From the NCBI RefSeq assembly GCF_009687845.1, contig NZ_BLAD01000039.1, positions 211,394-275,393 of the forward strand: a DNA stretch of 64,000 bases. Direction: 5' to 3'. Both the position numbers and the translations under genes were made by a program. Positions 34,316 to 43,376 of the stretch are shown piece after piece (position 1 is the stretch's first letter; each line of letters starts with the position of its first letter). The notes beneath the pieces were generated by a model that did not search any database, was not told the origin of the DNA, and worked only from the letters and a program-made list of their open reading frames with translations. This DNA is from Acrocarpospora corrugata. GTDB taxonomy: Bacteria > Actinomycetota > Actinomycetes > Streptosporangiales > Streptosporangiaceae.

Positions 34316-35944
34316 GTGAACCCATTCCCGCTGGACGACGACCTGTGTGACGGCCTCGGCCCGGAGACGGCCGAATACCTGTCCACCTGGGCCGTGAACG
34401 CGCGGACCAGTTATGCGCTGCGCAACTGGCTCACGGGCGGCCTGTCCGGAGCGAAAGTCTGTGTGGTCGACGAGATCGGCCGGGATCGCGTCATGCGGCG
34501 TCTCATTCTCAAAGTCGAGGAATTCCCGAAAGCGGCGATCGACGGAAGGCTCGGCGAGTACGGCCGGCATAGCGACGCCCTGCACGAGGCACCCAAGGGA
34601 TTCGCATGGGCCCATCTCACGGAACTGGTGTACGGCCCGATCCCCGTCGGCCTTCGCAGGCTGGCCCTGTTCCAGCAGGTCGTAGGAGCAGATGTCGGAG
34701 AGTTCGTGCTGCTGGGCGCGCTACTGGACGGCGCCCGAGCCAGCGAGGGAAGAGCGCACGCCGAGGATTTCACCGTCGCCTGCGAAACGGTCGTGCGATC
34801 GGTCCTCGCCGACTGGGCGGAGAAGCCACGCGCGCTGTCGGCGGAAGGCCGCGAACGATGGCGCGCGGGCAAGGACGGCCGCGTCCGGGTGAGCGACTTC
34901 CTCGACGTGTCGCTGGCAGAATGGCCAGCCGCGAAAGCCGTCACGACGAAACGGTCCGAAGCCATCCGCGGCAACTACATCGCCGTCGAGGGGGAACCGC
35001 GGAAGCTACCCAACCCGCTCGCCGTCGTCGCCGGAGAGACGCTGATCGCCGGCCACGAGTTCCTGCCCCTGATGGGAAAGGCGCACGGCGATCTGCACAT
35101 CAAGAATATTCTTCTCCCGGTCGACCCGGCCCGCTCCTCCGGAGCCGACCCCGCCGCCTACCGCCTCGTGGACCTGGCGAAATATCGCCAGGAACTGCCC
35201 CTCACCGGAGATCCCGTCTACCTGATTCTCTATGTGATCGCACGCGTCATGCCCGACCTGTCCCACTCGCAGCGAGACGCCCTGGTGGACCTGCTCACCA
35301 GACCGGCCTCTGGCGCCGCGCACCTGATTCCCGGCTGGCTGGCCGGTTTCATCACCCGAGTCATCGCCGTCGCGCGCGGGTGGGCAGGTGAGAGCAGGAT
35401 GGCACGCGACTGGGACGAGCAGTCGCTGCTCTCCATGGTCGCTCACGGGCTGGTCTACTGGGCCCGCGGTTCCACCAGGCCGGAAGACCAGGAGTGGTTC
35501 CTCCGGCTGTCCGGCCGCGCGCTGGCGGAGTATCAGCGCGCCGTCCTCCCGATGGCGGCCGCGGCGGCACCCCCACGGGAGCCACCTACCTCCAAGCGCA
35601 CCGCGGACCCGAACTGGATCGCGCAGTTCTGCGGACTGCTGCCCGAGCTCCGGCGACGCGCCGCCGGGACCGAACTCGTCACCGAAGTCGAGGCCCTGGT
35701 GGCCGCAGCCCAGCTCGGAGACGATGCGACGGACCGGCTCGACGCCCTGATCCGCCGGATGGACGACCTGAACGGGGGAGGACTGCGGCACGTCCCGGGG
35801 CTCCGCGGCGGGTGGCCCCTCATGGAGGACGCCTTCGCCTGCCCCACCGGCTTCTGCCCGCGCCTCGACACCCGGCAGCCGACGCACGGCGTTCCGCTGT
35901 GCCACATCCCTCAGGAGCGTCGTATGACGCTCCGCCGACGCTGA
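34316..35944 (+). CDS. Kinase-fold protein resembling ternary-complex-associated domain proteins
   Basis: A 542-residue protein with an aminoglycoside-phosphotransferase-like kinase core: a Gly-rich loop near 40-46 with LILK (Lys66), catalytic loop KAHGDLHIKNILLP (H257-N264; Asp259) and RLVDLAKY (Asp286) as the DFG equivalent. The HGDLHxxN form recalls TCAD9, a kinase-like domain found with vWA/MoxR conflict systems (recognition from memory, moderate). The C-terminal tail is Cys-rich (CPTGFCPRLD, then PLCHIP, about 509-530) like short zinc-binding or lipid-attachment tails in such systems. GTG 34316 follows GGAGG. Coupled (1 nt gap) to a membrane-protein gene. Confidence 0.7.
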   Translation: MNPFPLDDDLCDGLGPETAEYLSTWAVNARTSYALRNWLTGGLSGAKVCVVDEIGRDRVMRRLILKVEEFPKAAIDGRLGEYGRHSDALHEAPKGFAWAHLTELVYGPIPVGLRRLALFQQVVGADVGEFVLLGALLDGARASEGRAHAEDFTVACETVVRSVLADWAEKPRALSAEGRERWRAGKDGRVRVSDFLDVSLAEWPAAKAVTTKRSEAIRGNYIAVEGEPRKLPNPLAVVAGETLIAGHEFLPLMGKAHGDLHIKNILLPVDPARSSGADPAAYRLVDLAKYRQELPLTGDPVYLILYVIARVMPDLSHSQRDALVDLLTRPASGAAHLIPGWLAGFITRVIAVARGWAGESRMARDWDEQSLLSMVAHGLVYWARGSTRPEDQEWFLRLSGRALAEYQRAVLPMAAAAAPPREPPTSKRTADPNWIAQFCGLLPELRRRAAGTELVTEVEALVAAAQLGDDATDRLDALIRRMDDLNGGGLRHVPGLRGGWPLMEDAFACPTGFCPRLDTRQPTHGVPLCHIPQERRMTLRRR

Positions 35945-35945
35945 G

Positions 35946-36740
35946 GTGGCTGTCGTGGGCCCCCACTTCCGCCTCCTGTACGGGATGCTCTGGCTGGTCG
36001 CGGTAGCAGCGGGAACGACGCTCGGCCATACACGCTGGGCCGACCTGTCCCGGCTCCGGCTGGAGCCGACGGTCACCACTGTCGTGGGCGCCCTGCTGGC
36101 CGCGACCGCCGTGGCCGTGATGGCACGCGCCCTCGGCGGCGTGGTGCTCGCGATCTGGACGAACGGTCCCAGCGGCCGGTGGGCAGCCGCTCTGACCGAG
36201 GCGAGAGCCCGGCGCTGGCAGCGGGCCGACGCCCTCGTCACAGCCGTGAACAAGGTGGCGGACCCGGCGGCCTACGCGAGAGCGATGGCGCGCCGGAACC
36301 GGATCTGCCTGGTCCCCCCGTCCTGCCCCACCTGGACGAGCGACGCGATCATCGCCCGGGAGACCCGGATCCGCACCGAGTACGGACTCGACCTCTATTT
36401 CGCCTGGCCGCACCTGCTTCTGGTCGCCCCCGAAGCCGCCCGCCGGGAATCCGCGCGGAGCCTCGCCGCTTGGACCTGGGCCGGCGAGGTCAGCGCCTGG
36501 GGTGTGCTCTTCCTGCTGCCGGGCTCGCGATGGTGGCCCGCTGCCGCGGCGGGGGCCATCATCTGCGTCGTCGGCTGGTGGCAAGGCCGCGCGGCGTGGA
36601 CCAGCCACACAGCGGTCACCGAGGCCGTCGCCGACCTGTACGGCCCGGCGCTCGCCACCCGGCTCCGGATCGACGCGAGCCAATGGCCGGACCTGGCGAC
36701 CGGCCGGGAGATCACCGACCGCCTGCGCAAAGGAGCGTGA
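35946..36740 (+). CDS. Membrane protein paired with kinase-fold protein
   Basis: A 264-residue protein with two N-terminal helices (about 8-27 and 43-70), a cytoplasmic basic domain (about 75-170: ALTEARARRWQRADALV, RRNRICLVPPSCPTWTSDAIIARE) and two further helices (about 178-197 and 200-215). No family name known to me. GTG 35946 is 1 nt after the stop of the kinase-fold gene, so the two are co-translated and probably form a complex at the membrane. It converges on the NB-ARC gene, with 5 bp between stops. Confidence 0.7.
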   Translation: MAVVGPHFRLLYGMLWLVAVAAGTTLGHTRWADLSRLRLEPTVTTVVGALLAATAVAVMARALGGVVLAIWTNGPSGRWAAALTEARARRWQRADALVTAVNKVADPAAYARAMARRNRICLVPPSCPTWTSDAIIARETRIRTEYGLDLYFAWPHLLLVAPEAARRESARSLAAWTWAGEVSAWGVLFLLPGSRWWPAAAAGAIICVVGWWQGRAAWTSHTAVTEAVADLYGPALATRLRIDASQWPDLATGREITDRLRKGA

Positions 36741-36745
36741 CCGGC

Positions 36746-39208
36746 TCACCGCTGGACGGCACGCAGCCGCTCCAGGGTGGCCCGAGTGTGCGGATGTTCG
36801 TCCCCCAGCACCTCCGACCGGATCGCCAGCACCTCGCTCATGATCTCCACCGCGCCCGCGACGTCCCCGCCGAGGTGCCGTAACTCGCCGAGCGACTGCC
36901 GGACCGTGAGCGCACGCGGATGCCGAACCCCGAGGACCCGGGCGCAGATCAGGGCCAGTTCGGTGAGCACGGCCTCGGCCCCGACCAGGTCTCCCCGGTC
37001 GCAGGCGACCAGCGCCAGGTAGTGGCGGGTGATGAGGGTGGCGGGGAACTCCGCCCCCAGCAGCCGCGTGCGGGCGTGCAGAACCTCGGTCAGCATCCGC
37101 TCGGCCTCGTCGGCGTCCCCCCGGGATCGCAACAGGTCGGCGAGATTGTTCTTGCTGGTCAGAGTGTCAGAATGATCGGGTCCGAGCGACTCCGCGCGGG
37201 CCTGGAGGGTCCGGCGCAGCAGGTCCTCCGCCTCATCGAGACGGTCCAGGTCGCGGAGCACCCGGGCCAGGTAGTGCTGAGTCGTCAGCGTGTCCGGGTG
37301 GCGGGTGCCGAGCACCCGGCGCCGGGCGGGCAGGATCGAGCGGAAGCCCTGTTCAGCCTCCAGGTAACGGCCCAGCATGTGGCGCACGCGGTTGAAGTCG
37401 TGCCGCAGCATGAGCAGCCGGGGATGGTCCACAGAAAGGACATCCCGACCGGTGGCGATGACCGTCTCGTAAATCTCCTCGGCCTGTTCCAGACGCCCGG
37501 CCGACAGCAGGTAACGGGCGGCGAGCGTGGCTGGGCCGAGGACCCCGGGAGGGGGCGTCCGGCCGAGGCCGAGCGCGCCGATCAGGTCGAGCGGGGCCCG
37601 GCAGTGGTCGGCCAGCACCCGCCACTTCGCCCACGAGCGCGGGTTCTTGGGGTCCAGGCCGTCGGCCACCTCCGACAGCAGTTCGGTCAGCAGCGCGAGG
37701 TAGGCGTCGGCCTGGTCCTCGACCCGGTCGCGGCTGGTGTCCCGGACCAGCGGATGGATCACCAGCAGGTCGGCCACGTCGGGGTCGGCTTGGTCGTCCC
37801 TGACCAGATCGACCAGGCCGACGTTGGCCAGGGCCAGCACGGTCTCGCGCAGCAGCACCGGGGTCAACCCGGGAAACAGCGCCGAGCGAGCCAGCACCGC
37901 GGGCTGGAGCAGCAGGCCGTACGGCACGGGGGCCGGGCGCAGGCACGACAGCGCCCGGAGCAGCGGCCGAGCGTACCGCAGGCCCAGAGTCTCCAGCAGG
38001 TCAAGCGACAGTTCCCAGGTCCGGCCGACCTGACCGCGCGCCTGGCGGCCCACCGGTGAGCGCGCCGACTCGCCCAGCACCTCGCTGTGCCGCCCTTCTT
38101 CGAGCGCCCGCGCGAACTCGGCGAAACTGACGGGACCCGCGATGGAGCGGGGCAGCCGGTGCGCCTCGGCAAGATGCATACCCGCCAGCCGGAGCGCCAG
38201 CGGCAGGCCGCCGAGCCGCTCGGCCAGAGCTCTGGCATCGCCGACCGAGCCGGCCATCGGACCCGCCAGATCAAGCAGCACCTTGGCCCCATCGGCCGCG
38301 CTCAGCGGGTCCACCCGGTGCAAACGCAGCCAGGACGCGTGCCTGCCCCAGACCTCGGGAGCGCCGTCCCGCGAGGTGACCACGACCAGACCGAACCTGC
38401 CCTCTACCGGCCGCAGCCAGCCGGTGGCATCGGTCACCGGCGCATCCCCGGGGCAGAGGTCGCGCCGGGGGTTGTCGGCGTCATCGATGACCAGCAGCCA
38501 GGGCTGGCGGTATTCGCGCAGGAGCCGCCAGACCACGTCGGGCTGGCTGCCGAACCGTAACAGCTGCGAACTCGCGCCGAGATCGGCGGTGAGCGCGCGC
38601 ATTCCCTCCGCGACCGAGACGGGGTTGTCCGCGAGCAACCACCAGGTCCGTACACCTCGGGCGCGGGCCTTCTTGACCAGGGCGAGCGCGAGCGTGCTCT
38701 TGCCCGAGCCGCCCAGGCCGTGCAGCACGTGCACTCGTGGCGTGTCGCGCCCAGTCGCCTGCTGGTCGAGGCCGCGGCCCAGGAGGTCGAGGAGATCGTG
38801 CCTGCCGTGCAGGGTGGGCTCCTCCGCGAGGCGTTCCACCGGCGGCCGGGTGGAGACGACGATGCGGCTGGCGACGGTGTGCGACTCAGTCTCGGGCGCC
38901 TGCGCCGTGGATGCCGGTGGCTCGGGTGGGCGCTTTCTGGCCCACCACAGCCGGAGCAGTGCCGCCTCCCACCGTTCGATCTCCTCCTCCGGCGCGACGC
39001 CGCAGGCGAGAAGAATCTTGCGGAGCACCCCCGACCCGATGCGGGGCAGGTTCTTGCCGCCCAAGTAGCCCGCGATGGAGGTGTGCGGGATTCGGGTGAG
39101 CTTGGCCAGCCCACGGGTGGTGAGTCCGGCCCGTCCGCTGAGCAGGCTCAGTCCGGCCGCGAACTGCTGCTGCGTGGTGATCGAGTCAGGGACCGGAACC
39201 TCAGTCAC
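36746..39208 (-). CDS. HTH-NB-ARC-TPR STAND ATPase
   Basis: An 820-residue signalling ATPase. N-terminal XRE-like HTH (about 11-70, TTRGLAKLTRIPHTSIAGYLGG), NB-ARC domain with Walker A GLGGSGKST (164-172), Walker B LLVIDDAD and GLPLALRLAG, a winged-helix region, and a C-terminal array of 42-residue kinesin-light-chain-type TPRs (about 590-815: LGTRHPDTLTTQHYLARVLRDLDRLDEAEDLL and four more). STAND proteins oligomerise after the repeats bind a trigger. GTG 39208 overlaps its SD (GGGGGAG). It lies 9 nt after the CHAT-protein gene, so the two act together. Confidence 0.9.
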   Translation of the reverse strand: MTEVPVPDSITTQQQFAAGLSLLSGRAGLTTRGLAKLTRIPHTSIAGYLGGKNLPRIGSGVLRKILLACGVAPEEEIERWEAALLRLWWARKRPPEPPASTAQAPETESHTVASRIVVSTRPPVERLAEEPTLHGRHDLLDLLGRGLDQQATGRDTPRVHVLHGLGGSGKSTLALALVKKARARGVRTWWLLADNPVSVAEGMRALTADLGASSQLLRFGSQPDVVWRLLREYRQPWLLVIDDADNPRRDLCPGDAPVTDATGWLRPVEGRFGLVVVTSRDGAPEVWGRHASWLRLHRVDPLSAADGAKVLLDLAGPMAGSVGDARALAERLGGLPLALRLAGMHLAEAHRLPRSIAGPVSFAEFARALEEGRHSEVLGESARSPVGRQARGQVGRTWELSLDLLETLGLRYARPLLRALSCLRPAPVPYGLLLQPAVLARSALFPGLTPVLLRETVLALANVGLVDLVRDDQADPDVADLLVIHPLVRDTSRDRVEDQADAYLALLTELLSEVADGLDPKNPRSWAKWRVLADHCRAPLDLIGALGLGRTPPPGVLGPATLAARYLLSAGRLEQAEEIYETVIATGRDVLSVDHPRLLMLRHDFNRVRHMLGRYLEAEQGFRSILPARRRVLGTRHPDTLTTQHYLARVLRDLDRLDEAEDLLRRTLQARAESLGPDHSDTLTSKNNLADLLRSRGDADEAERMLTEVLHARTRLLGAEFPATLITRHYLALVACDRGDLVGAEAVLTELALICARVLGVRHPRALTVRQSLGELRHLGGDVAGAVEIMSEVLAIRSEVLGDEHPHTRATLERLRAVQR

Positions 39209-39217
39209 GTCTCCCCC

Positions 39218-42200
39218 TTACGGCCCGAAGTGGACATAAGGAACCCAGACACCGGGCGAATGAGGATGATCGGCCCGTATCGCCGTGGTGGCGTCGCGTA
39301 CGGCTTCCGCCGCCCGGGTGACGTCCAGCCCCGCTGATCCACGGGCCAGATTCCGGTAGGTGTGATCGGCCATCTCGACGGCGTGGGTCTCCTGAATCGA
39401 CCAGAGTGTGGCGATGACATGCCGGTATCCGGCCAGTTGGAGCGCTCCGGCCAGGTGAATGGACTCATCGGGTAGCCGCACCCCGCCCACAGCGGACTGG
39501 CAGGCGGACAGGTAGGCCAACTCGGCGTGCTGGAGCTTGAGGTCCGCGATGTCCACCACGGTCAGCGGCCCGTCCGCGAGATGCAGCGCACCGCGGGCGG
39601 GCCGGTGCGGGTCCTGGCTGCCGTGGCAGGCGAAGTGTGCCCAGGCGTGGTCCTTGAGCGCGGCTGCGACGTCGTCGCGGGTCGCGACCTCGCCGTAGAG
39701 CAGATCGGTGTGTTCCCGGCCGACCCGTCGGATGACGGTGTTCACCTCGTGCTGCGCGAACCGCAGCGGAGGAGTCTGGGGGCTCAGGGGTACGCCCACG
39801 GTGAGCAGCCGCCGATCCCCCTTGGCCAGGCCGCCGGACTTGGCCCGCGACAGGGCACCTACGGTGGAGGTGTACGAGGAGATCGTCCGGTCGAGCACGC
39901 TCCGGCCACTTGTGTCGTGATACCCGGCGGCATGCAGGGGCAGGCCGACGAGCGCCCCGGTGGGGCACCACCAGACCCGGGAACGGCCCGCGCCGGTGAT
40001 CCCCAGCGCGGCCAGGCACGGGCCGGTGATCGCTTCCCACAACCATTCGAGCAGGGGAGACAGCTCTCGCTGGAAGGCGACGCCGTCGATCGCACCGCTC
40101 TCGTACTCCCACACCATCCGGAGATGCTGGCCCACCCGGCGGCCGATCTCTTCGAGCGTCACGGTGAGTGGAAGGGGCGTCACCTGTCCTCCGTGCAGCA
40201 GGATGCCATCGCAGCGGTGCTGGCTGATGTTGACGACGATGATCGCCTCGTCGTCGGCCGTGGCGGCCAATTCGGCCGCAGTACGGGAGCGGACGAGCGC
40301 ACGGGCCTCCGCCATGGCCGCGTCCCACTCCCGCGCCCAGGCGATTCGCCAATCGGATCCGGCCGACCCGGAGTTGTTTCCCAGACCGTCGCCATTCTCG
40401 AAATCGACGCGGAGCCGGTGGATCCGCCCGGCGAGCTCGGCGGCCCGAGGGTCGTCTGAGGTCCCCAGCTCCGTCAGTTCGGTCCTGACCTCCAAGGTCT
40501 GCGCCCACAGGACCGACCGGCCGTGCTCGAGCAGCTCGATGGCACGTTCCGGTTGCTCGGCGGACAGGGCGCAGGAGGCCGCCTCACCCGCCAGACCGGC
40601 CCAGGTGGTCAGCTGGCTCTCCTGCGCTTCACGGTCCAGTCCCTTCCACGCCAGTGCGGGAAGCAGGCCGATCGCCCGGGCGAAGTGTGCCAGTGCTGGG
40701 ACGGCTTTTCCGGCGATCAGCAACTGGTGGCCGAGTACCCGGCTGGCCAGGGCACGCGCCTTGGGCGCCGCGTTCGGGATCGTCAGCACCTCCTCCCAGC
40801 GCTGCCTGGCCTCGAGCGGGGACTGCCACAGCTGCCGCTCGGGCCGTACCCGGTCGGAGCGGTCCAAGGCGTCGCCGAGGTGCATGAGAGAGAACGCCCG
40901 GTCAGGACCGTCCGGGGTCGCTTCCAGGGCCAGGCGCGCCATATCGATCGCGTTCTTCCGATCGGCCGGATCACCGGACAGCTCGAACCGGTCCACAAGC
41001 GCGTGTTTGAGGGTGGACAACGTGACGCCTCGCCACGGATGGCCCGGACGGGTCGCCTCCAACGCAAGGGATCCGATCCGGACGGCCTCGTCCAGGTCGG
41101 TTCGCACGGAGTGCCGGTACCGGGCGAGGTGAGCGGCGCTGAGGCTGTTCAGGCACTTGGGACGGTCGGCGTGATCGGGCGGGGTCGCGGCCACCGCGGC
41201 CCGGAGCCTGGTTATCGCCTCCTCGATGTCCGCCGTGTTCTCCGTGTCGCGGAACCGGGCGGAGAGATCGGTGGCCAGGTTGGACAGCAGGCCGGGCAGG
41301 ACGTGATGCAGTTCCGACCGGCCGGGCAGCGGGGGAAAGACCTGACCGAGATCGGTCGCGATACCGATCTCGCGGAACACCTGGGGATTGTCGGCGACGC
41401 TCATGTTCGTCCAGCGGCCGGGCATCGCCTTCGTGTACGCGTCGAGTGCCTCCCGGCCCGCGTCGATCGCCTCGTCCACATCGCTGAGCTGGCCGTACCG
41501 TTCGTATCTGGTCCCGAGCGCGTTGGCGAGGGCGGCCTGGTACTGGAACCGCTTCGGGTGACCGGGCGGCGCCGCGGCCACGGCCAGACGTCCCTGCCGG
41601 ACCGCCGCGTCGAGGTGGGTGGGGTCTCCCGTGAGTTCGAACACCTGCCAGTGCGAGGTCGAGAGATTGCCGTGGAACCACGGCTCCACAGCGACGTCCC
41701 GCTCTTCGGCTATCGCGATGGCCCTGCTGGCGTGCTCGATCGCCGCGGTCGGGTCCGCGAGCGCGCGCAACCGCTCGCCTCGCCGGTTCAGCGCTCCGGC
41801 GAAGCCCGCCAGCCAGTCGGGTTCGGTCAGCCGCTCCGCCTCCTCCAAGCGGAGGAAGAGCGCGATGGCCTGCTCCAGGTCTGCGACGTCGGCGTCGCCG
41901 ATTTCGTACCGTTTCAGGCAGGCCGTCGCGAGGTTGACGAGATAGCCGTCCATTCCGGAGTACACCCCGAACCCCAGCTGGACGACCTCGGTCCAGCAGC
42001 GGATCAGGCCGTCCAGATTGGCCAGGTCGTCGGTCAGCTGGTCCTTGCGCGCGTGCGCGATGGCCGCCTGGTTGTGGACCAGCCAGCGAAACGATGAATT
42101 CGCTTCCACGAAATCGGGGCGGTCGATCAAAGCCGTCCACTTGGCAATGGCAACGTCGATGACCGCCCAGGTCTCGTCCGGAGTCCGCGCCTCCCGGTCG

Positions 42201-43123
42201 GTCTCCATCGCAGCGTGGAAATCGGACGCGAACTCTGCCGGAATGTCCGGTTTCGGGTCGGGAAGGTGCTCGGTACGCACGGGCGTCGGCCGTCGCTGAT
42301 CGTCCTCGGGATTGAAACGTTCCAAGAACCATTGACATTTTCGTAGCAGGATCGCTATCGCTTCGTCCGCGGTCTCGGCCAGGTGTCCGAGGAGGGTAAT
42401 GGTCCGCGGCGTCCGAAGCTCCGGGTTGGCCCTGATCAGCCCCTCGGCGGTCGGCCGGTCAGGCGAGGCGACGAAGTCGGCCACCACGAGGGCGAACCGG
42501 ATCACCTCGGCCACCGAATCGGCGGTGACCCGCGCCTCATCGGAGAGTTCGAGCTTGACCAGGGCCGCGAACACGTCGTCGGCGAAGTCGCTGGTCGGCG
42601 TGAACGTACGCTCCGGATGCCCTTGGGCTTCGATCAGTTCGGTCAGTGCGGGGCCGACACCGATCTCCTGGCACCGGCGGAGCAGGTGCAGCGTGACCAC
42701 ATGCATCTCGGCCATGCTGATCAGCCCTTGGGCGATATTGGCGGCGAGATTGACCTCCATCGGTCCCAGCAGGAAGTCCACCAGCCGAGGATCGGCTTCC
42801 AGGATCGCTCGGCAGTCCGTCCAGGTGTCGGCGTTGATGAACTCCAGCGCCAGCGCCAGCAGCGGGTCATCCGCCGCTTCGAACTCGGCGAAGGCCACTT
42901 GGACGCCGACTTCCTCGCATCGCTGGAGCAGGCGGCGGAGCATCTCGAAATGTTTGGCGACGCCTTCGTTGTGCTGACGGGCCAGCGGGATGATGCGGTC
43001 GATCTCCTCGATCGCCGCGCTGGTCAACAACCGAGGATGCCGGTCGATGAGGCGCATGTTCTCCTGCGGCGAATCGGCCTGAAGAAATCGCCGGACCAGT
43101 TCTGGCAGGTCGTTGTCGATCAT
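39218..43123 (-). CDS. Large TPR-CHAT caspase-like protease
   Basis: A 1301-residue protein. The first 1000 or so residues are helical repeats, irregular at first and TPR-like in the middle (RLRALADPTAAIEHASRAIAIAEERD; LDEAVRIGSLALEATRPGHPWRG). The C-terminus (about 1010-1301) is a CHAT domain, a caspase/separase relative, with catalytic His1167 in HFACHG and Cys1208 in AYLSACQS, and the final GVWVPYVHFGP. It probably cleaves a protein target when activated, likely by the downstream NB-ARC protein. ATG 43123 is chosen for GGGAG 8 nt upstream; TTG 43138 is also open. Promoter presumably in 43124-43376. Confidence 0.9.
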   Translation of the reverse strand: MIDNDLPELVRRFLQADSPQENMRLIDRHPRLLTSAAIEEIDRIIPLARQHNEGVAKHFEMLRRLLQRCEEVGVQVAFAEFEAADDPLLALALEFINADTWTDCRAILEADPRLVDFLLGPMEVNLAANIAQGLISMAEMHVVTLHLLRRCQEIGVGPALTELIEAQGHPERTFTPTSDFADDVFAALVKLELSDEARVTADSVAEVIRFALVVADFVASPDRPTAEGLIRANPELRTPRTITLLGHLAETADEAIAILLRKCQWFLERFNPEDDQRRPTPVRTEHLPDPKPDIPAEFASDFHAAMETDREARTPDETWAVIDVAIAKWTALIDRPDFVEANSSFRWLVHNQAAIAHARKDQLTDDLANLDGLIRCWTEVVQLGFGVYSGMDGYLVNLATACLKRYEIGDADVADLEQAIALFLRLEEAERLTEPDWLAGFAGALNRRGERLRALADPTAAIEHASRAIAIAEERDVAVEPWFHGNLSTSHWQVFELTGDPTHLDAAVRQGRLAVAAAPPGHPKRFQYQAALANALGTRYERYGQLSDVDEAIDAGREALDAYTKAMPGRWTNMSVADNPQVFREIGIATDLGQVFPPLPGRSELHHVLPGLLSNLATDLSARFRDTENTADIEEAITRLRAAVAATPPDHADRPKCLNSLSAAHLARYRHSVRTDLDEAVRIGSLALEATRPGHPWRGVTLSTLKHALVDRFELSGDPADRKNAIDMARLALEATPDGPDRAFSLMHLGDALDRSDRVRPERQLWQSPLEARQRWEEVLTIPNAAPKARALASRVLGHQLLIAGKAVPALAHFARAIGLLPALAWKGLDREAQESQLTTWAGLAGEAASCALSAEQPERAIELLEHGRSVLWAQTLEVRTELTELGTSDDPRAAELAGRIHRLRVDFENGDGLGNNSGSAGSDWRIAWAREWDAAMAEARALVRSRTAAELAATADDEAIIVVNISQHRCDGILLHGGQVTPLPLTVTLEEIGRRVGQHLRMVWEYESGAIDGVAFQRELSPLLEWLWEAITGPCLAALGITGAGRSRVWWCPTGALVGLPLHAAGYHDTSGRSVLDRTISSYTSTVGALSRAKSGGLAKGDRRLLTVGVPLSPQTPPLRFAQHEVNTVIRRVGREHTDLLYGEVATRDDVAAALKDHAWAHFACHGSQDPHRPARGALHLADGPLTVVDIADLKLQHAELAYLSACQSAVGGVRLPDESIHLAGALQLAGYRHVIATLWSIQETHAVEMADHTYRNLARGSAGLDVTRAAEAVRDATTAIRADHPHSPGVWVPYVHFGP

Positions 43124-43376
43124 GTCCGGCACTCCCAACAGTCAGGTGCATACGGCAGCGTGATTCGACGGCTGATTCGCTGAGGTGATGGACCGGACAG
43201 GGCGCGGCATCAACAGCTCCTCGAGGCGTCACGTACCCACCGAGAACCGCCCTGAGCCGATCACGAGCCCGCCCCCGCACGGGATTCGCGCATCCGGGTC
43301 TCGTGATCGCAGCGTAACACGGGGTGAGGGCCATACGACCATCACCCCGGTGTCCGCTAGAACCAGGCACCCGCAT

